Below are positions 11,422 to 23,044 of a stretch of DNA of 31,577 bases, one piece after another. The DNA comes from Amoebophrya sp. AT5.2. Lineage: Eukaryota; Sar; Dinophyceae; Syndiniales; Amoebophryaceae. The stretch's first letter is position 1; each line of letters opens with the position of its first letter. Made by a program: the position numbers and the translations under genes. The notes under the pieces were generated by a model. That model was given only the letters and a program-made list of their open reading frames with translations, was not told the origin of the DNA and did no database searches. The stretch lies in NCBI GenBank assembly GCA_005223375.1, contig RXOD01004017.1:1-31577 (forward strand), in the 5' to 3' direction.

Positions 11422-12647
11422 GTCGTCCTCCACAGGGGCTGCGGATTGCGCTTTTGCGTCGTAGCCAAGGTCCTTTGCCCGCTATTGTCAAACGCAGCTG
11501 CCGACTCGATACCTCCCCTGAGCGCCTTGAGGAGGTTGGTGCACGTCGTTGGTTTTTTTCTTGATGACCGTGTCTTGCAGAAGCAACTGGGCGCACTCTG
11601 CAAGGTTGCTTGTTCTGCGCACTCGAGGACCGATGGCTGCCGAGGGGTCAGGGTGACCGGTGAAGATCAGGCCTGGTCTATACGGCGTCGCGCTCCACAC
11701 GTAGAATCAGATCCTGCTTGCGCCTGATTCCGGCCGCTAAAGCGGGCGGCGTACCACCGTACTGCTACGGCAATCTGTAACTGCGCAGTCCCGCGAGTGG
11801 AGGTCAAATTCTTTTTATGACTCAGCGGCCAAAATCGATGGGTGAGCGGCTGTGGGTATGGATCTGCAGGTGCTGCAACCGCTAGTTTTATTTTATTAGC
11901 TGTGCCCCGCTTATGGGTGAGGTTATCGCTTGCTGCTCCTCTTAAAAAAGCCTGACCGCTTGCTGTCTACTATGTGCTGTTCTCGTTTGTTCAGATGGGA
12001 TTGAGAAGCGCATCGAGCATGCTGCACACCGGTCGTTGGACCAACGCGGTCGCGCTCGCGGACGCGGCTAAAGGTTGCGACTGCTGAATGTACAAGCGCC
12101 GACGCTTGTTCCCTTGATCTTTTCGAAATCTCTCGACGGACTTCCCTCGAACAAGAACGGATTTCCCTCGCACCTCCTTCAATCGATAACGAAAGACAGC
12201 GCCTCAACGAACGGTCGAGCTAGAAGATATCCGCGAAAATTTAACACCCGCTGGCGATACGAATGGTTCCAGGATGACGGGGTCCGGAAAATTGACCGCG
12301 AAATATCACGAAAAATCGTAGTTAGATTAGATACATCGGTCAATGATGAAACAGCGATGCCAAAAAATGCGAACGTTCAGTTGTGAGATCTTCGGATGGA
12401 ATCGATCCCTTCTAATGCCGGTGCGCGACACTAGTCAGTGTTCGGAGAAATGGGAATCTTGTTCATCATCCCAGGCCAGATCTAAGAAAGTAGATCGATT
12501 TTCTTCGTTCATAGGTACCTAGCCCACAGCATACATGATGGTGATAGTACGAGGCCCCGGAATCTAAAATCGAGCAGAATCCAATTGCTGTAGTGAAGAC
12601 CTTGATCATGTCGCTGGTGAAACTGCTTTTGAGATAAAAGAAGATCT
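11422..12647. other. Gene-free spacer, about 1.2 kb
   Basis: This lies between the TatD-type gene stop and the CFAP97-type start. Several overlapping short minus frames occur at 11422-11760, one of which could be a 5' exon of the CFAP97-type gene (an in-frame stretch of about 22 codons directly upstream of 11421 begins after a possible TAG acceptor). Nothing else was recognised. Confidence 0.45.
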
Positions 12648-15600
12648 TCAAATGCCGTAAACCCGCCTTGCGTTTTCGCGCAGCTGTAGGGCCGTTTCCC
12701 GCTCGCTCTTTCCCTTGAGGCTGGCGATCAGGCGAATCACCCGCGGCAGCAACGCTGAGTACGAGAAGGGGTGGTCGCTGTTCGCGAGCGGTTGAAGGTA
12801 GGGCGCGTCCGTCTCCACAAGTAAGCGCTCCAGCGGAATCAGCTCGCGCACCTGCCGCATCAGCTTCGTCTCAAACAGGTAGACGTTGCGGTCGAGCGTG
12901 CTTGGCGTTCCCTTCTTGCTGGCGTTCTTGGTGCCAGACTCATGCCCATGCTGTTGACCCTGCTGAAGATGTTCTTGCGCAGGACCTGGTATGATGACGG
13001 CCGATGATCGAATCGATGGGTCGAGTTTCTATCAATCGATATGAATTGCGTCATGGCGCGTTAAAAAGTAACGCGAAAACATCTAATCGCAAAAAGCAGA
13101 CAATCGAATCGCCTTCACCTCCGTTTTCCGCCGCCTCTGAAGATATTTTTATCCCCGCACTACTTCCTTCCACCCCTTCGACCTGGTCACAGAAGATCTC
13201 TTCGCACGTAAACATTTCTTCACGATAAAGATCTTCCTTCTTCACTTCCGCTTCATCTTCCTCCTCCACGTATTCGTATGAGTCTTCCGGCTTCGAGTAG
13301 TACAGAATGTTCCCCATGTTTTCCAGTGCGCACGTCACTCCAACGTACAAGTTGGGAAACTCCTTCAGCAATTTTTTCAAAAATCCGTCCGAATTGAAGC
13401 AGCCGTGAAGGTGAATTTTATGGTCGCGCGGCACGACCTTGAGCAGGATCTCGACCGTATCTTTTTCCGCGGACCGCGAGTGGATCTGCAGCGGCAGGTT
13501 GTATTCGAAGCACCCCAACTTCAGATGGTCCTCGAACGCTGTCCGCTGCGCTTTCCGTATTTTCGGCTGGAGGTCGGACTCGCACACCTTGTGGCTAAAG
13601 TCCATTCCGATCTCACCGTACGCGACAACCTTGTGCCTGAAAGGCGCGTCGTCATTGAGAAACTGTTTTTCACAGATTTCTTTCAACCGCACGTACGTCG
13701 GGTGCCGAGAGTAGTCCCCGTCGGTTTCCGTGCCCCAGAAGCCGACGGACTTCGGGTGCGCCCCGACAGCGACGAAAATGCGGTCGCGAACTTGACTTGG
13801 CAACGACTCGTCGGACAAGAAGCGGACCGTCGGGTTGGGGCCGTGCTCGTCGCAAATCGACGTGATCAGGTAATCACAAGAAATCTTCGGCGCTCCTTCG
13901 CCTTCCCGTGGTTGTTCCCCCGGCCCCATGTTGATGTTATCCACCGATGTTCCGTGCATGGAGGCCCGCGCGCGCTTAGTGCAGCGCGAAAACACGCTTC
14001 GCCACGTCGACGGCAGCGAAGATGATGCTGGAGCTGGCACAGTAGCGGGCTCTTCTTCATCATCCCCCCCTTCTTCTTCGCCCCCGCCTGAAGGTCGTGA
14101 CAAGGATTGCAGCGAGCGGGGGTCTTTCTCTTTCATCGCGCCGGCCACGAAATGGCCGACGACGTTTCCGCTCTCCGGACAGATCGAGAAGCCGTACCGA
14201 CCGTCGGGAAACTTCTTGCGCAGCTCTATCTGCCCCCTCGTATCGGTCTCGCCGTCGCGGAACGGCCCTGCAGTAGCGAGTGGCGGCGAATCAACGTCGG
14301 TTCCGGTTGTTCGGTGCCGCTGGCTGGTGCCGTCGACGAACTTGCCGAAGAACCGGGGGATGTCCCCCTGCGTGTACGCGAAGCAGTTGTAAAACAACTC
14401 CATGAAGAACTCCTTCACGACCTCGTAGTTTTCCTCAAAGTTGTCCGCGTAGTTGCTGTCCTCACCGTTAGAAGCGGCTGTTGAATTGCTGGAAAAAGAA
14501 GAAGAACCCAACGAATTCAGCATTGCCAGCTCCGGGCCAGCAGACTTTTCGTAGTAGTCGAACTTTCCGCCAACCAATTTTTGGTCCCCCAGCCGCAGTG
14601 TCCGGTGGAGTTCGGCGATCTGGTCCCATCGCAAATTGGGCTGGTCATACGCGGCGTCGAACTGAAACAGGGGGAAGCGGCGCGGGTGGAGCGTGTCCGT
14701 GTGCGTCACGTCAATGAAATCCTGCCAGAGGTTGTAGTCTTTTTCTGTCTTCACACCAAGCAAAAACAAAGTTGCCTTGTAATGCGTATTCTCGTTTACC
14801 CATCTGCGCCGCACCTCGGCGGGAAGCAGAATCTTTGGTGGTGGTCGGCGTGAGGCGGCGTTTATTCTGCTTCTTCGAATAGCGAGTGGTGCTCGAGAAG
14901 TCTTATCTTCCTCGGGAACCGCGGCAAAGAAGTTCGCTACCTCCTCGGCGATAACCTGCTGTTCCAAGTTTCGGAGGTCGAGATCCCGCAGGAAAGCCCA
15001 CGGAATGTTCCTCAGATAGTACGGGACATACAGATCACCGGAGTAGTGGTTGTAAAAAATGTCCAGCTTCTCGAGGAGTTTCGCCTCGCATCGCGTCATG
15101 TTCGTGCATTCGCCCTTCGTGTTGTAGAGAGTGTAACTGTCTTTGTCCACCCTGACGTTCCCGCTTTTTCTGTTCTGTTCCGATTCACAGTCCAGATCTA
15201 GGAGGAGGTCCGCGCGACGGATGGGGAGACCTCTGCCAATCCGCAAGTCGGCGACCCTTGTAACGTGTGACAGGAACTCGCGAAACACAGACACCGGGGC
15301 GTTTCTGAACAGGTGCGCGGCAAAGCGGATTCTGCCTCTTTCGTCCGCAGAGAGGGTGCGCTCCTTGATCTGCTTCGTCACCGCGACTTGGCGCAGCCGA
15401 CAGAGCGCGGGAGTAGAAGAACGAAAACGCGGCGGCAAGTCAGCCTGTTCATCTTCACACGTCGGGCCACCGGTCTTTCGCTGCGACGATCGTGAGAGTG
15501 CCGCCTGCTGTTGCCGCCACGCGGCCCACATTCGGGCCTGCCATCGCGTTGCTAGGTCGCTGACGTGGACGCACTCCGTCTCGCCACGGCACTCTTTCCA

Positions 15601-18027
15601 CCGCCGGATGCGCGGTTCCGCGCCGGCGAGAGGCCCATTCTCATTCTCATTCCCATCTTCGTCAACATGCTGGCTCGCCTCCACCTCCATCGAGAGAACC
15701 TCGTATGCGAGACGCTCCACGTAGCCCGCATATCCGGGCGCTCGAATCTCTACGGCTTCGCCGAGATGTTCATCCTCTACTTCAACGATCGCAGTTGTAC
15801 TAGAGTCCTTGTTCCTCCCGCGCCACGCCTGCAGGAACGCGGAGAGAGAGAGCTCGCGCTCCTCCGCCGCGTCTGCGCACTTATTATCAGTCGCAATCGC
15901 GGTCGGAAGGGGCAATGCGTAGGGAGACCACGGCGCGCTGCAGCCAGAGGCAGAGGTACCACCACCTGAAATACTACTACTACAACCTCCAGCACCGGAG
16001 GACACGCGGACCACTTCTGTCTCGATGCGGTGCTCGTCTTCCTTGGGCGAATTTCCCAGGTCGATCAGGGCCTTCAGGTCGGCGTTCGGGTTGTAAAGAC
16101 TCGTATTCACGCGCGGGTTCGCGGTTAGCAGCGAGGACGTGAACTGAGAACCGAAGCCACTCGCCGCCTTCGCGCTTGGACGCAGCATCATGTGCCGCCG
16201 CTGCTCCCACTTTCCGATCATTTGGTGGTAGCGCCGCAGGTAGGACCTTACTTTCGTCGTGGTCTGGCCTCCAGCTGCACGACCCGCTCCTTCGGGTATT
16301 TCGGTCACCAGCGCGTCCGGCGCGAGGAATTCGAAGACCTCCTCCTGCAGCGTCCACTTTCCGCTGACACACTTCCAATTTTTTTCTACGACGTAGGGAA
16401 ACGGCCCGAAAAACAGCGAGTCGGACCCGGGCACGGGGACGAGATCGCACTCCACCCACATGCCGTCGTCGACAAGTTGAAACCAGTACCTTGATGTGCT
16501 GGAGAAGCTTGTGGAGGACGCGGAGGAGGTCAAGGTGTTGTGGTACGGCTTCGCCTGCACGCCCTTCGAGGGCGAAACGAGGTTGCTAGCAATCTTCGCC
16601 GCGGCGGTGGAAATCGTGGGTCGTGCTGGAAGAGACTGTGCCAGAGTGCCGGTTTCTGTGGGCTTCGTGGCCTTATCTTCGTCCGAACCAGAGGAGCCAG
16701 CGAAGGCTGCCAGCAGAGTCTGCGATTTATTTTGTGAATAGTTCTCCTTCTCACAGATGTTAGGTCGCGTGCCAGTCGTGCTTTGTACATCATTGCCGCC
16801 AGTTGCATTACTGATGCTGACTGACGGCAGCGCACCTTTCTCGGACTGCGCCGGCGATGCCTGTCGTGAAAAGTTCTCGTCCGCCGACTGGGGGGTGAGA
16901 GACTCCTCCCCCTCAGAGTTCGTGCTGGCCGTACCTGCCGTCGAGGTCGACCCACTCTTGCTAGTCGTCGGACCGCAACTGAGTGTCGACCCCGCACGCA
17001 CACCTTCGCTTTCTGTTTCCTGTTTGTCACCTCCAATATCGTTTCCCACGACCTTCGCACTGTCTTGCTGTTTCGGCGCCCCATGACCTCTGGTTTCCAC
17101 TTGCTGCTTTTGGCCAATCTTGTGCTCCTGGGCTTCGTTCCACTTCACCCAGTAGGCCCAATCGTGGCACGCCGCCCACTCAGGCACGCGCAGGACTCGC
17201 ATCAGAACACTCCTCCCAAGGCCCGTTTCCTCCTCGTAGAATTTTTCGTAGGAAAAACCTCCCGACTTCTTCCGGTGATCTCTAACACCGTTTTCATCTG
17301 CTTGTTGGTTGTAGATGTCCCCAACAGGACCACCCGCGTGGTCACCTTTGGAATCCCCTTCTGGGCGGACGTACACTCCTCTTGTTTTCCCTAGGTTCCA
17401 ATCGCACCAGTTCATGACCGCCTGATTTCGCATGGTGCGCAAGTGGTTCACCTCCCACGGCTCGCAGCAAAACATGCAGAACAGCCTCTCCGACTTTACG
17501 CCGAGTTGAATGAACGCCTGTCGCTCTGCCGGGGTCAATTTTGAGAACCACCCGTCGTAGAAGTCGTGGTACCGCTCCGAGAATTTGGTCCCCTTGCCCG
17601 CGTTCCAGTCTTGTTTTCCGTTTTTCCACCCCAAAAGCGTCGCGGCGCTTCTTTGGTCGTCGCTCAACCGGTCCCAGGAAAGGTAGAAAACGGGGAACTG
17701 CTCGTTCTTGTAGCAGCCGTACAACTTTTCGGGCCCGCCGCCGGCCTTGCGGTGGTTGGAGGTGATCTCGCACATGAACTTCTCGCGGGTCCAGCCCATT
17801 TTTCGCCACACCCCCATATGCTGCACGGAGAGCTGGTCCCAGGGGAGGAGGGAGTCAAGCAGCCGGTCGCGCTCGGCGCACGCAGCGACGAGCTCGAGGT
17901 GGCAGTGCGAGTCGACGAAAGAGTAGCTGCATGGGGCTGGCGGAGGTGGAGCTTCTTTTTTGGGGGGAGCTGGCGCGATGGCGAGGTCTGGGGTCGCGCC
18001 GGGCCTTTCTCCATCCATGCCGCCCAT
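12648..18027 (-). CDS. TatD-family metal-dependent hydrolase with a giant internal insertion
   Basis: Exon 1 is 18027..13119 and exon 2 is 12985..12648, with a 133-nt GT-AG intron in phase 1, giving 1748 aa; ordinary TatD proteins have about 260-330. The ATG at 18027 sits in a strong context (GCCATGG). TatD motifs appear in order: VDSHCHLE with H41 and H43; then about 1,370 foreign residues; VGAHP near 1420; GEIGMDF with E1472; IHSR with H1516; HLHGCF with H1541; and in exon 2 VETDAPYL with D1696. All expected metal ligands are present, so a 3'-5' exonuclease or related phosphodiesterase activity is plausible. The insertion contains W-x-x-L...LGW-like repeats (about 63-182), long Ser/Thr/Gly-rich disorder, and a more ordered tract (about 960-1230) that I cannot assign. 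A second insertion of about 130 residues, acidic then Gln/His-rich, sits before the exon-2 motif and is crossed by the intron. Confidence 0.85.
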
Positions 18028-18867
18028 GGCGAAGGTTCTTTTCTTGCTCGCTTTCGCTACTACTACTTGCTGTACTGTAGATAGTCTACTCCACAACAAA
18101 CGTCAACATGGAAACGAGTACGAGCCGGAGCCGCAGTCCGAGCCTAGAAGAACTCTCTATAGTCTTTGTCTTACTCTTTTTCTTTTATATGCTGACCATT
18201 TTATCTCAGTCGCCCGCTTCGTTCGTGCAGCCCACTGCTGCTCTTATTCGATTCACGACAGGGGATGGCACCGGGAACGAGATAGTGTAGGCGATAGATG
18301 ACGCAGACGCAGGAAATGCCATGCTGGTCCTCGTTCTTTGAGAGGAAAAGAAGAGCCTGCTGCTGTGCATCCGTTCCACTTTCTTCGTCGGGAAATCCCG
18401 GGAAACTAAATTTTCCTAGGTGGATGAACCTCGAACGCCGGCTTTCTTTCCTATCTTCCAGAGTAGCGTAAGTACATTACGTGCGTCTGCGTCTGGAACG
18501 AAAACTGATTTTTACAACGTGTGCGTAGGCAGGCATGGGATCTTCGCACGCGGACAGACAGACGTTCAAATTTGCAATTGATTTCCATGATTTTCGTCGA
18601 AGATCAAGCGCAGAAGAACAAATGACGCCACCTAAGATTCCACCTTCTCACATCACAAGGAAGCATCATGACGCACTCCCACGCGGCGCACAGCACTGAA
18701 TATTCATATTGCACTTTGCTGCTAGCTTGGTCTTGATTGAAAGAACAAAGTATAGAGTTCACTTTTACGTTTTTGCGGGCACTCGATGGCAAAGGAGCGA
18801 GAGGAAAATCTGGCTTTCCAGCCGCATTCACCTGCAGTTCAAACGAAGAACCCGCGCTCGTACTTCA
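18028..18867. other. Gene-free spacer, about 0.84 kb
   Basis: This separates the DHHC-family stop at 18868 from the TatD-type start. In the minus sense the TatD-type frame stays open for 24 codons upstream of its ATG without another ATG, and a CTACAG acceptor-like site lies within that stretch, so a 5' leader exon is possible. Nothing else was recognised. Confidence 0.5.
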
Positions 18868-21800
18868 TCATCGCGTCGCGAGTCTGTGTCGCGCAATAAT
18901 GTCCGCCGGCGAAAAGTCGCTGACGTCCGAAGACATGTCGGAGCTCTTCTCATCTTCCGAAAAAAATTCTGCCGACCACTCGTCTTCGTCGTCCACCTCC
19001 ACACTCTCGTCCTCCTCCTCGAAAGCTGATCCATTCTCGTGGTCCTGCAAATATTCCATCTCCTCCTCCTCCAGGGCAGCGTCTTGCAAGCCGTCCACCA
19101 CCACGGACGCGCGCAGCGGGAAGTGCGTTCCGGGCGCAGCGGCGTTGGACTTTCTGCGCGGCGGCACTGGCAGGAGCCACTCCAGTCTTGTGGCGGAGCC
19201 GTCCCCGAAGATCACCTCGAGGTTCTCGACGATCGTGTCTCTCCTATACGGCGCGCTGCAGTAGAAAGTCTGCTTTCCGCCGCCCATTCCGGACCCGGTT
19301 GCGGAGGTAGGTTCCTGACGCTCACCGCTACCGTCCACTTCTCCCCTGGGAGAGAAGGGCCCCGGCACAAGTGCGGCGGAAGGAGCGTCACAACTCTTCG
19401 GGTCAGCGTTATTTCCAGCGTGGTTCTCCTTCTCCTTCCCGCAGTTCCTGACGTCCACTGCGACCACTTGCACGAGGGGCTCGTCGTAGTTCCGCAGATT
19501 CACGAATTCCAGCATTTCCTCGGAGGTGCTGGTGACCAGCCCCAGCGCCGCAGCCAGAGAAGATCCAATGGTGCTTGTGCTTTCCTGACCCCCAGCACCT
19601 CCTTGCTTAATACCCGACAACAACGCACTTCGAGGGTCAGGGCCATTTCTCGCTGCTGCCGCGAGCCGCTCCTCGTGCAGCAGCCGCACCTCTTGCTCCG
19701 ATTTCGCGAACTCCTCCAAGTCATCCAGCAGCTTCTCCTCCGGGCTCAAGCTCAACCTGATCAAGCTCCGCGGCCGAACCGGAGTGGAGCCCGGGGAGCT
19801 TCCGGCGTCAGACGAGATCTGCCCCCTCAATCCACTCGCAGCACTCGGTGTTTGGATCACCTTCACCGACTTTCTGTGGTTCTCGGCTTCTCCTGCTGTC
19901 ATCATGTCTTCTTCAACAGTTTTTTCGCAGCTGCTCACCAGCTCCAGCAGCTGCGCCCTGTGGTACGCGACGTCCGCCACTTTCGACTTCGGCACCGGGA
20001 TCACGACCAGTTTCTTCGTCACAACCCGTCGCCCCTCCACGAACTCGATCGTCGTCTGGTTCTTCACCGCCAGGTACAGCGTGAAACAGCAGAAGGGCAC
20101 CGCCGCCGCGGACACCAGCGTGGACACCCCCAGCATCGCCGCGTAGAAAGCCATGATCCCCGCGTGCGAAACCACGGCTGTAGTTGAGGCAGCAGTCGTG
20201 AACATCACGAGGTGGACGTTCGCGGTCCACAGGCTCTGCATCGTCGCGGTGGACAGTCCGCTCGAGTAGAGGAGGAACAGGAGGAAGTGCTTGTGGTTGT
20301 CGTACCCGATCGTGTTGTTCATGAATCCGCAGTAGTGGTCCATCCGCAGCACGTTTCGGCCCTGCGTGCGGCAGAAGTGCGCCCGGTCCGGCTTGTAGGT
20401 TCCCTCGATCGTGCAGTAGCGGAACTGGTCACAGCCCTTCCGCTTTCGTTCGAAGGTCAGAGACGGCTGGGGGCGGAGGCTCCACCCCGACTTGGGGATG
20501 AAGCCCGGCGGCGTGACGACCGCGCGGAAGTAGCTCCACACCGCGAGCGCGTAGGTGGTCTGGAACAGCCAGTAGCTCGGGGAAAGCGTTTGGAGGAACG
20601 CGAGGAGGCTGGAGACCGGAATCGCGGCGAAGGCGGACGAGGAAACGGCCGCGGTCGCGGTCGGCGAGAATGGCACGAGACCGAGCATGCCGACCAGCAA
20701 GGCGGCTTCGATTGTCGCGAGCAGGCTGGTGCAAACCACCACCGGAGCCCGGTCCTTCAGCGGCCGGTGCGGCAGGGGAAGAAGAAAATCGCACAGCCCG
20801 TTGTCGAACGACGCCACGCAACGATCGTATTTTTCCTTCAAATACACGGCCGGAAGCGCGAACGACGACCGATGGTGCCCTAGATTCGCGGTCCTCGCGG
20901 TAGAAGTAGGAGGCGTTGTGCTGTTTATTTCCTTTGCATCAGCCGCTTCCACCTCCCGCGCCTCGGTTCGTCGAGCTTCCTCTTCATCCGCGCCAGCTAC
21001 TGCTCCTTCGGTGGAGGTGTAGGAGTTCGAGTGTTTCCTTTTCAGCAGGAGTTCTTCGGTTGCCCTCAGAATCGGGTGAGCCTCGTCCTCGGGTTCTTCT
21101 ACTTCTTGCATCGTATGACTAGAAGGCCCTTGTTCCGCAGCTCCGACAGCGCGCACGTGAACGTCACCGTCTTCGTCCGTCGGTACGGAGGACTCAACGC
21201 TTCGGCGGGCTCCTGCACCACGACCCCGCCCGCCGGCACGCGGTTTCAGGATTTTCGCGAACACGGCGCCAGCACTGTGCTCCCTGTTGTTAGTGTGAGC
21301 AGTTTGGCCGACAGGGGTGGCTTTCGCAGCTGCGGTCGTGGGGGAGAGTGGATTTAGACACGAGTCTGCGCCGTCTTCTGTATTGAAGTCGATACTTGCC
21401 CGACGCGTGCTGCGCGATACCTCTTTTCCGCGGTATTGGTGAGGATCCTTGCGTCTCTTCAGAACCCTCTGCTGCTCACTTCGACCTCGCGACGGCCCGA
21501 GCTCCTTCCTGCTACAGGAGCTTCCACTAGAAACACGACTACGTCCACGCCGGCCCTCGTCAACGACCACATCACTTGTGTTCGGACGATTCCGATCATC
21601 TGCCGCATGTGCGAGTGCGGGTCCGAATTCAGCATCCACCTCATGATCGGCGACATTATCGTCCGTTTCCTCGTCGTCCTCTGACGAGAAGAAGTCTGTT
21701 GGTGGCGGGTCTCGAATATGTCCCGTGGCGCTATTCTTTCTTCTCAGTTTTCTTCGAGGTGACTTCGCCTCGTTGGGATTCGGTCCGGTCGCGGCCTCTC

Positions 21801-22374
21801 CCTCCCCCGCTGCAGCGGGCGGGGCGCGCCGTTTCATCCGACCTCCTGCAGGACGATCTCGTGATCCTCTGTTGTCTCCAGCTCCACGCAACACGTGCGG
21901 TCCGCGAAAACCGAGAACTGCCGTCGGGGATAAGAACGAGGCCGCCTCTTCGCTGAGTTGTCCTCCCGCCCTCGACGACTCGCCCCCTGTCGCGTTTGCG
22001 GGGCTCAGGTTTGCGGGGCTCAGCTGGACGACCCCCGTCGTACGGTCTCCGCGATTCGCATTTGTCCCTTTTGGCCGCCCCCGCTGCTCCGAGGGCCTCT
22101 TACTCGACGAAGTAAGCGGCCGGCAATCCTGCAGCTTCGGGTGGCAACTTTTCGCGAGCCGGTTGATGATGAGATAGTCGAGCGCGTAGAAACCGTAGTC
22201 GGCGATTTTTTCGTACACATCCAGGATCTTGCTCACACTGCGCAAAGACGGGTGCCAGTAGGAGCAATCGCGCGGATCGTGAGGCCACTCTCCACCACCT
22301 ACGTCTGCAGCTTTTTTTGGGCCAACATGGGAAGGTGGTAGAAGTAACCCACCCGCGGCGTGCGCGCCCAGCAT
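18868..22374 (-). CDS. DHHC-family protein S-acyltransferase, DHYC variant
   Basis: A single exon of 1168 aa from the first in-frame ATG at 22374. The frame is open 15 codons further upstream to an ATTGCAG acceptor-like site, so a 5' exon may exist. Residues 1-540 are mostly charged, low-complexity and probably disordered. Hydrophobic segments lie at about 543-570 and 580-613. The catalytic region follows (RYC...KPDRAHFC...MDHYC, DHYC near 679-682 at 20329-20340), then two or more hydrophobic segments and a TTIE motif, which is conserved after the last membrane helix in DHHC enzymes. The C-terminal 400 residues are acidic. These enzymes attach palmitate to cysteines of membrane proteins at Golgi, endosome or plasma membrane. 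Several zinc-binding cysteines of the usual CRD are replaced (Glu, Gln, Asn and Thr), a pattern recalling yeast Akr1, which is active with DHYC. Ankyrin repeats, present in Akr1, are not visible here. Confidence 0.85.
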   Translation of the reverse strand: MLGAHAAGGLLLPPSHVGPKKAADVGGGEWPHDPRDCSYWHPSLRSVSKILDVYEKIADYGFYALDYLIINRLAKSCHPKLQDCRPLTSSSKRPSEQRGRPKGTNANRGDRTTGVVQLSPANLSPANATGGESSRAGGQLSEEAASFLSPTAVLGFRGPHVLRGAGDNRGSRDRPAGGRMKRRAPPAAAGEGEAATGPNPNEAKSPRRKLRRKNSATGHIRDPPPTDFFSSEDDEETDDNVADHEVDAEFGPALAHAADDRNRPNTSDVVVDEGRRGRSRVSSGSSCSRKELGPSRGRSEQQRVLKRRKDPHQYRGKEVSRSTRRASIDFNTEDGADSCLNPLSPTTAAAKATPVGQTAHTNNREHSAGAVFAKILKPRAGGRGRGAGARRSVESSVPTDEDGDVHVRAVGAAEQGPSSHTMQEVEEPEDEAHPILRATEELLLKRKHSNSYTSTEGAVAGADEEEARRTEAREVEAADAKEINSTTPPTSTARTANLGHHRSSFALPAVYLKEKYDRCVASFDNGLCDFLLPLPHRPLKDRAPVVVCTSLLATIEAALLVGMLGLVPFSPTATAAVSSSAFAAIPVSSLLAFLQTLSPSYWLFQTTYALAVWSYFRAVVTPPGFIPKSGWSLRPQPSLTFERKRKGCDQFRYCTIEGTYKPDRAHFCRTQGRNVLRMDHYCGFMNNTIGYDNHKHFLLFLLYSSGLSTATMQSLWTANVHLVMFTTAASTTAVVSHAGIMAFYAAMLGVSTLVSAAAVPFCCFTLYLAVKNQTTIEFVEGRRVVTKKLVVIPVPKSKVADVAYHRAQLLELVSSCEKTVEEDMMTAGEAENHRKSVKVIQTPSAASGLRGQISSDAGSSPGSTPVRPRSLIRLSLSPEEKLLDDLEEFAKSEQEVRLLHEERLAAAARNGPDPRSALLSGIKQGGAGGQESTSTIGSSLAAALGLVTSTSEEMLEFVNLRNYDEPLVQVVAVDVRNCGKEKENHAGNNADPKSCDAPSAALVPGPFSPRGEVDGSGERQEPTSATGSGMGGGKQTFYCSAPYRRDTIVENLEVIFGDGSATRLEWLLPVPPRRKSNAAAPGTHFPLRASVVVDGLQDAALEEEEMEYLQDHENGSAFEEEDESVEVDDEDEWSAEFFSEDEKSSDMSSDVSDFSPADIIARHRLATR

Positions 22375-23044
22375 CTTCTGCGGCAATCGCTTGTAGACCA
22401 GTCGCTTATCGGCCTGCAATCTGCTGCTAGAAGTGCAGGCCGGCGAGCGATTGGTGGCGCTGCAAGAGTCGCGCCATACCTACGTGCCTTTCTGTACGGA
22501 CGTCCTGGTTGAGTGCCTTTCGGTTTCGAAAGCAATAGCAACCGTATACTATAGATGCGTAACTCCTGCTTGCTTCTGTTGAGAACATCAAAAATGAGAT
22601 TGAGATATAAAAAGCTGCGACTACAACAAAGCGCAAACGTGATGGAAGTGCGTGGATGCGGTAGCTCATACATGCAAAACCATAGTTTTGACAGCCACCG
22701 TAGCTAATACAAACATACCACGTGTAGGTTGCGGAAATTTCCACCGACTACGTAATAAACTAAATGTGTAGCTTAAATGGGATAGAGAAGCAGACGACCT
22801 GGGTAAATCGGGGCAAAGAAAAACTTGAGCTTGACCAGCTGCTCCTACTTGTTTGCGGCTTTGGACTCCAGTATGCAAGAATAACAATAAGAGCACTTGG
22901 GCGGAGTCGATTTTCACAGAACGTCAGATTGATGCTGAAGCAGAGACATCAGAGCAGCACGACCTGAACATTTCGCTCCTCACAAACCGAATCGTCTTTT
23001 ACAGATTTCGGACAGACCAAGGGGAGATCGAGCGATTCCCGCTC
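22375..23044. other. Spacer with a diverged copy of a YGGCxNY-coding segment
   Basis: This lies upstream of the acyltransferase. On the minus strand, 22681-22703 encodes Y-G-G-C-Q-N-Y in a frame open from about 22744 to 22427. The same 23 bases recur with three changes at 23146-23168. Several acceptor-like and donor-like sites exist, but I could not build a consistent gene across the interval. Part of it may be 5' exon sequence of the acyltransferase. Confidence 0.35.

Noticed and set aside
18420..18450. tRNA T-arm-like string near cctcgaacgccgg
   Set aside because: The reverse complement contains GTTCGAGG, but the flanking bases do not pair as a T stem and no anticodon arm was found.
19039..20187. 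382-codon plus-strand open frame
   Set aside because: It lies antisense inside the DHHC acyltransferase exon and its Arg/His-rich translation is the usual shadow of a GC-rich gene.
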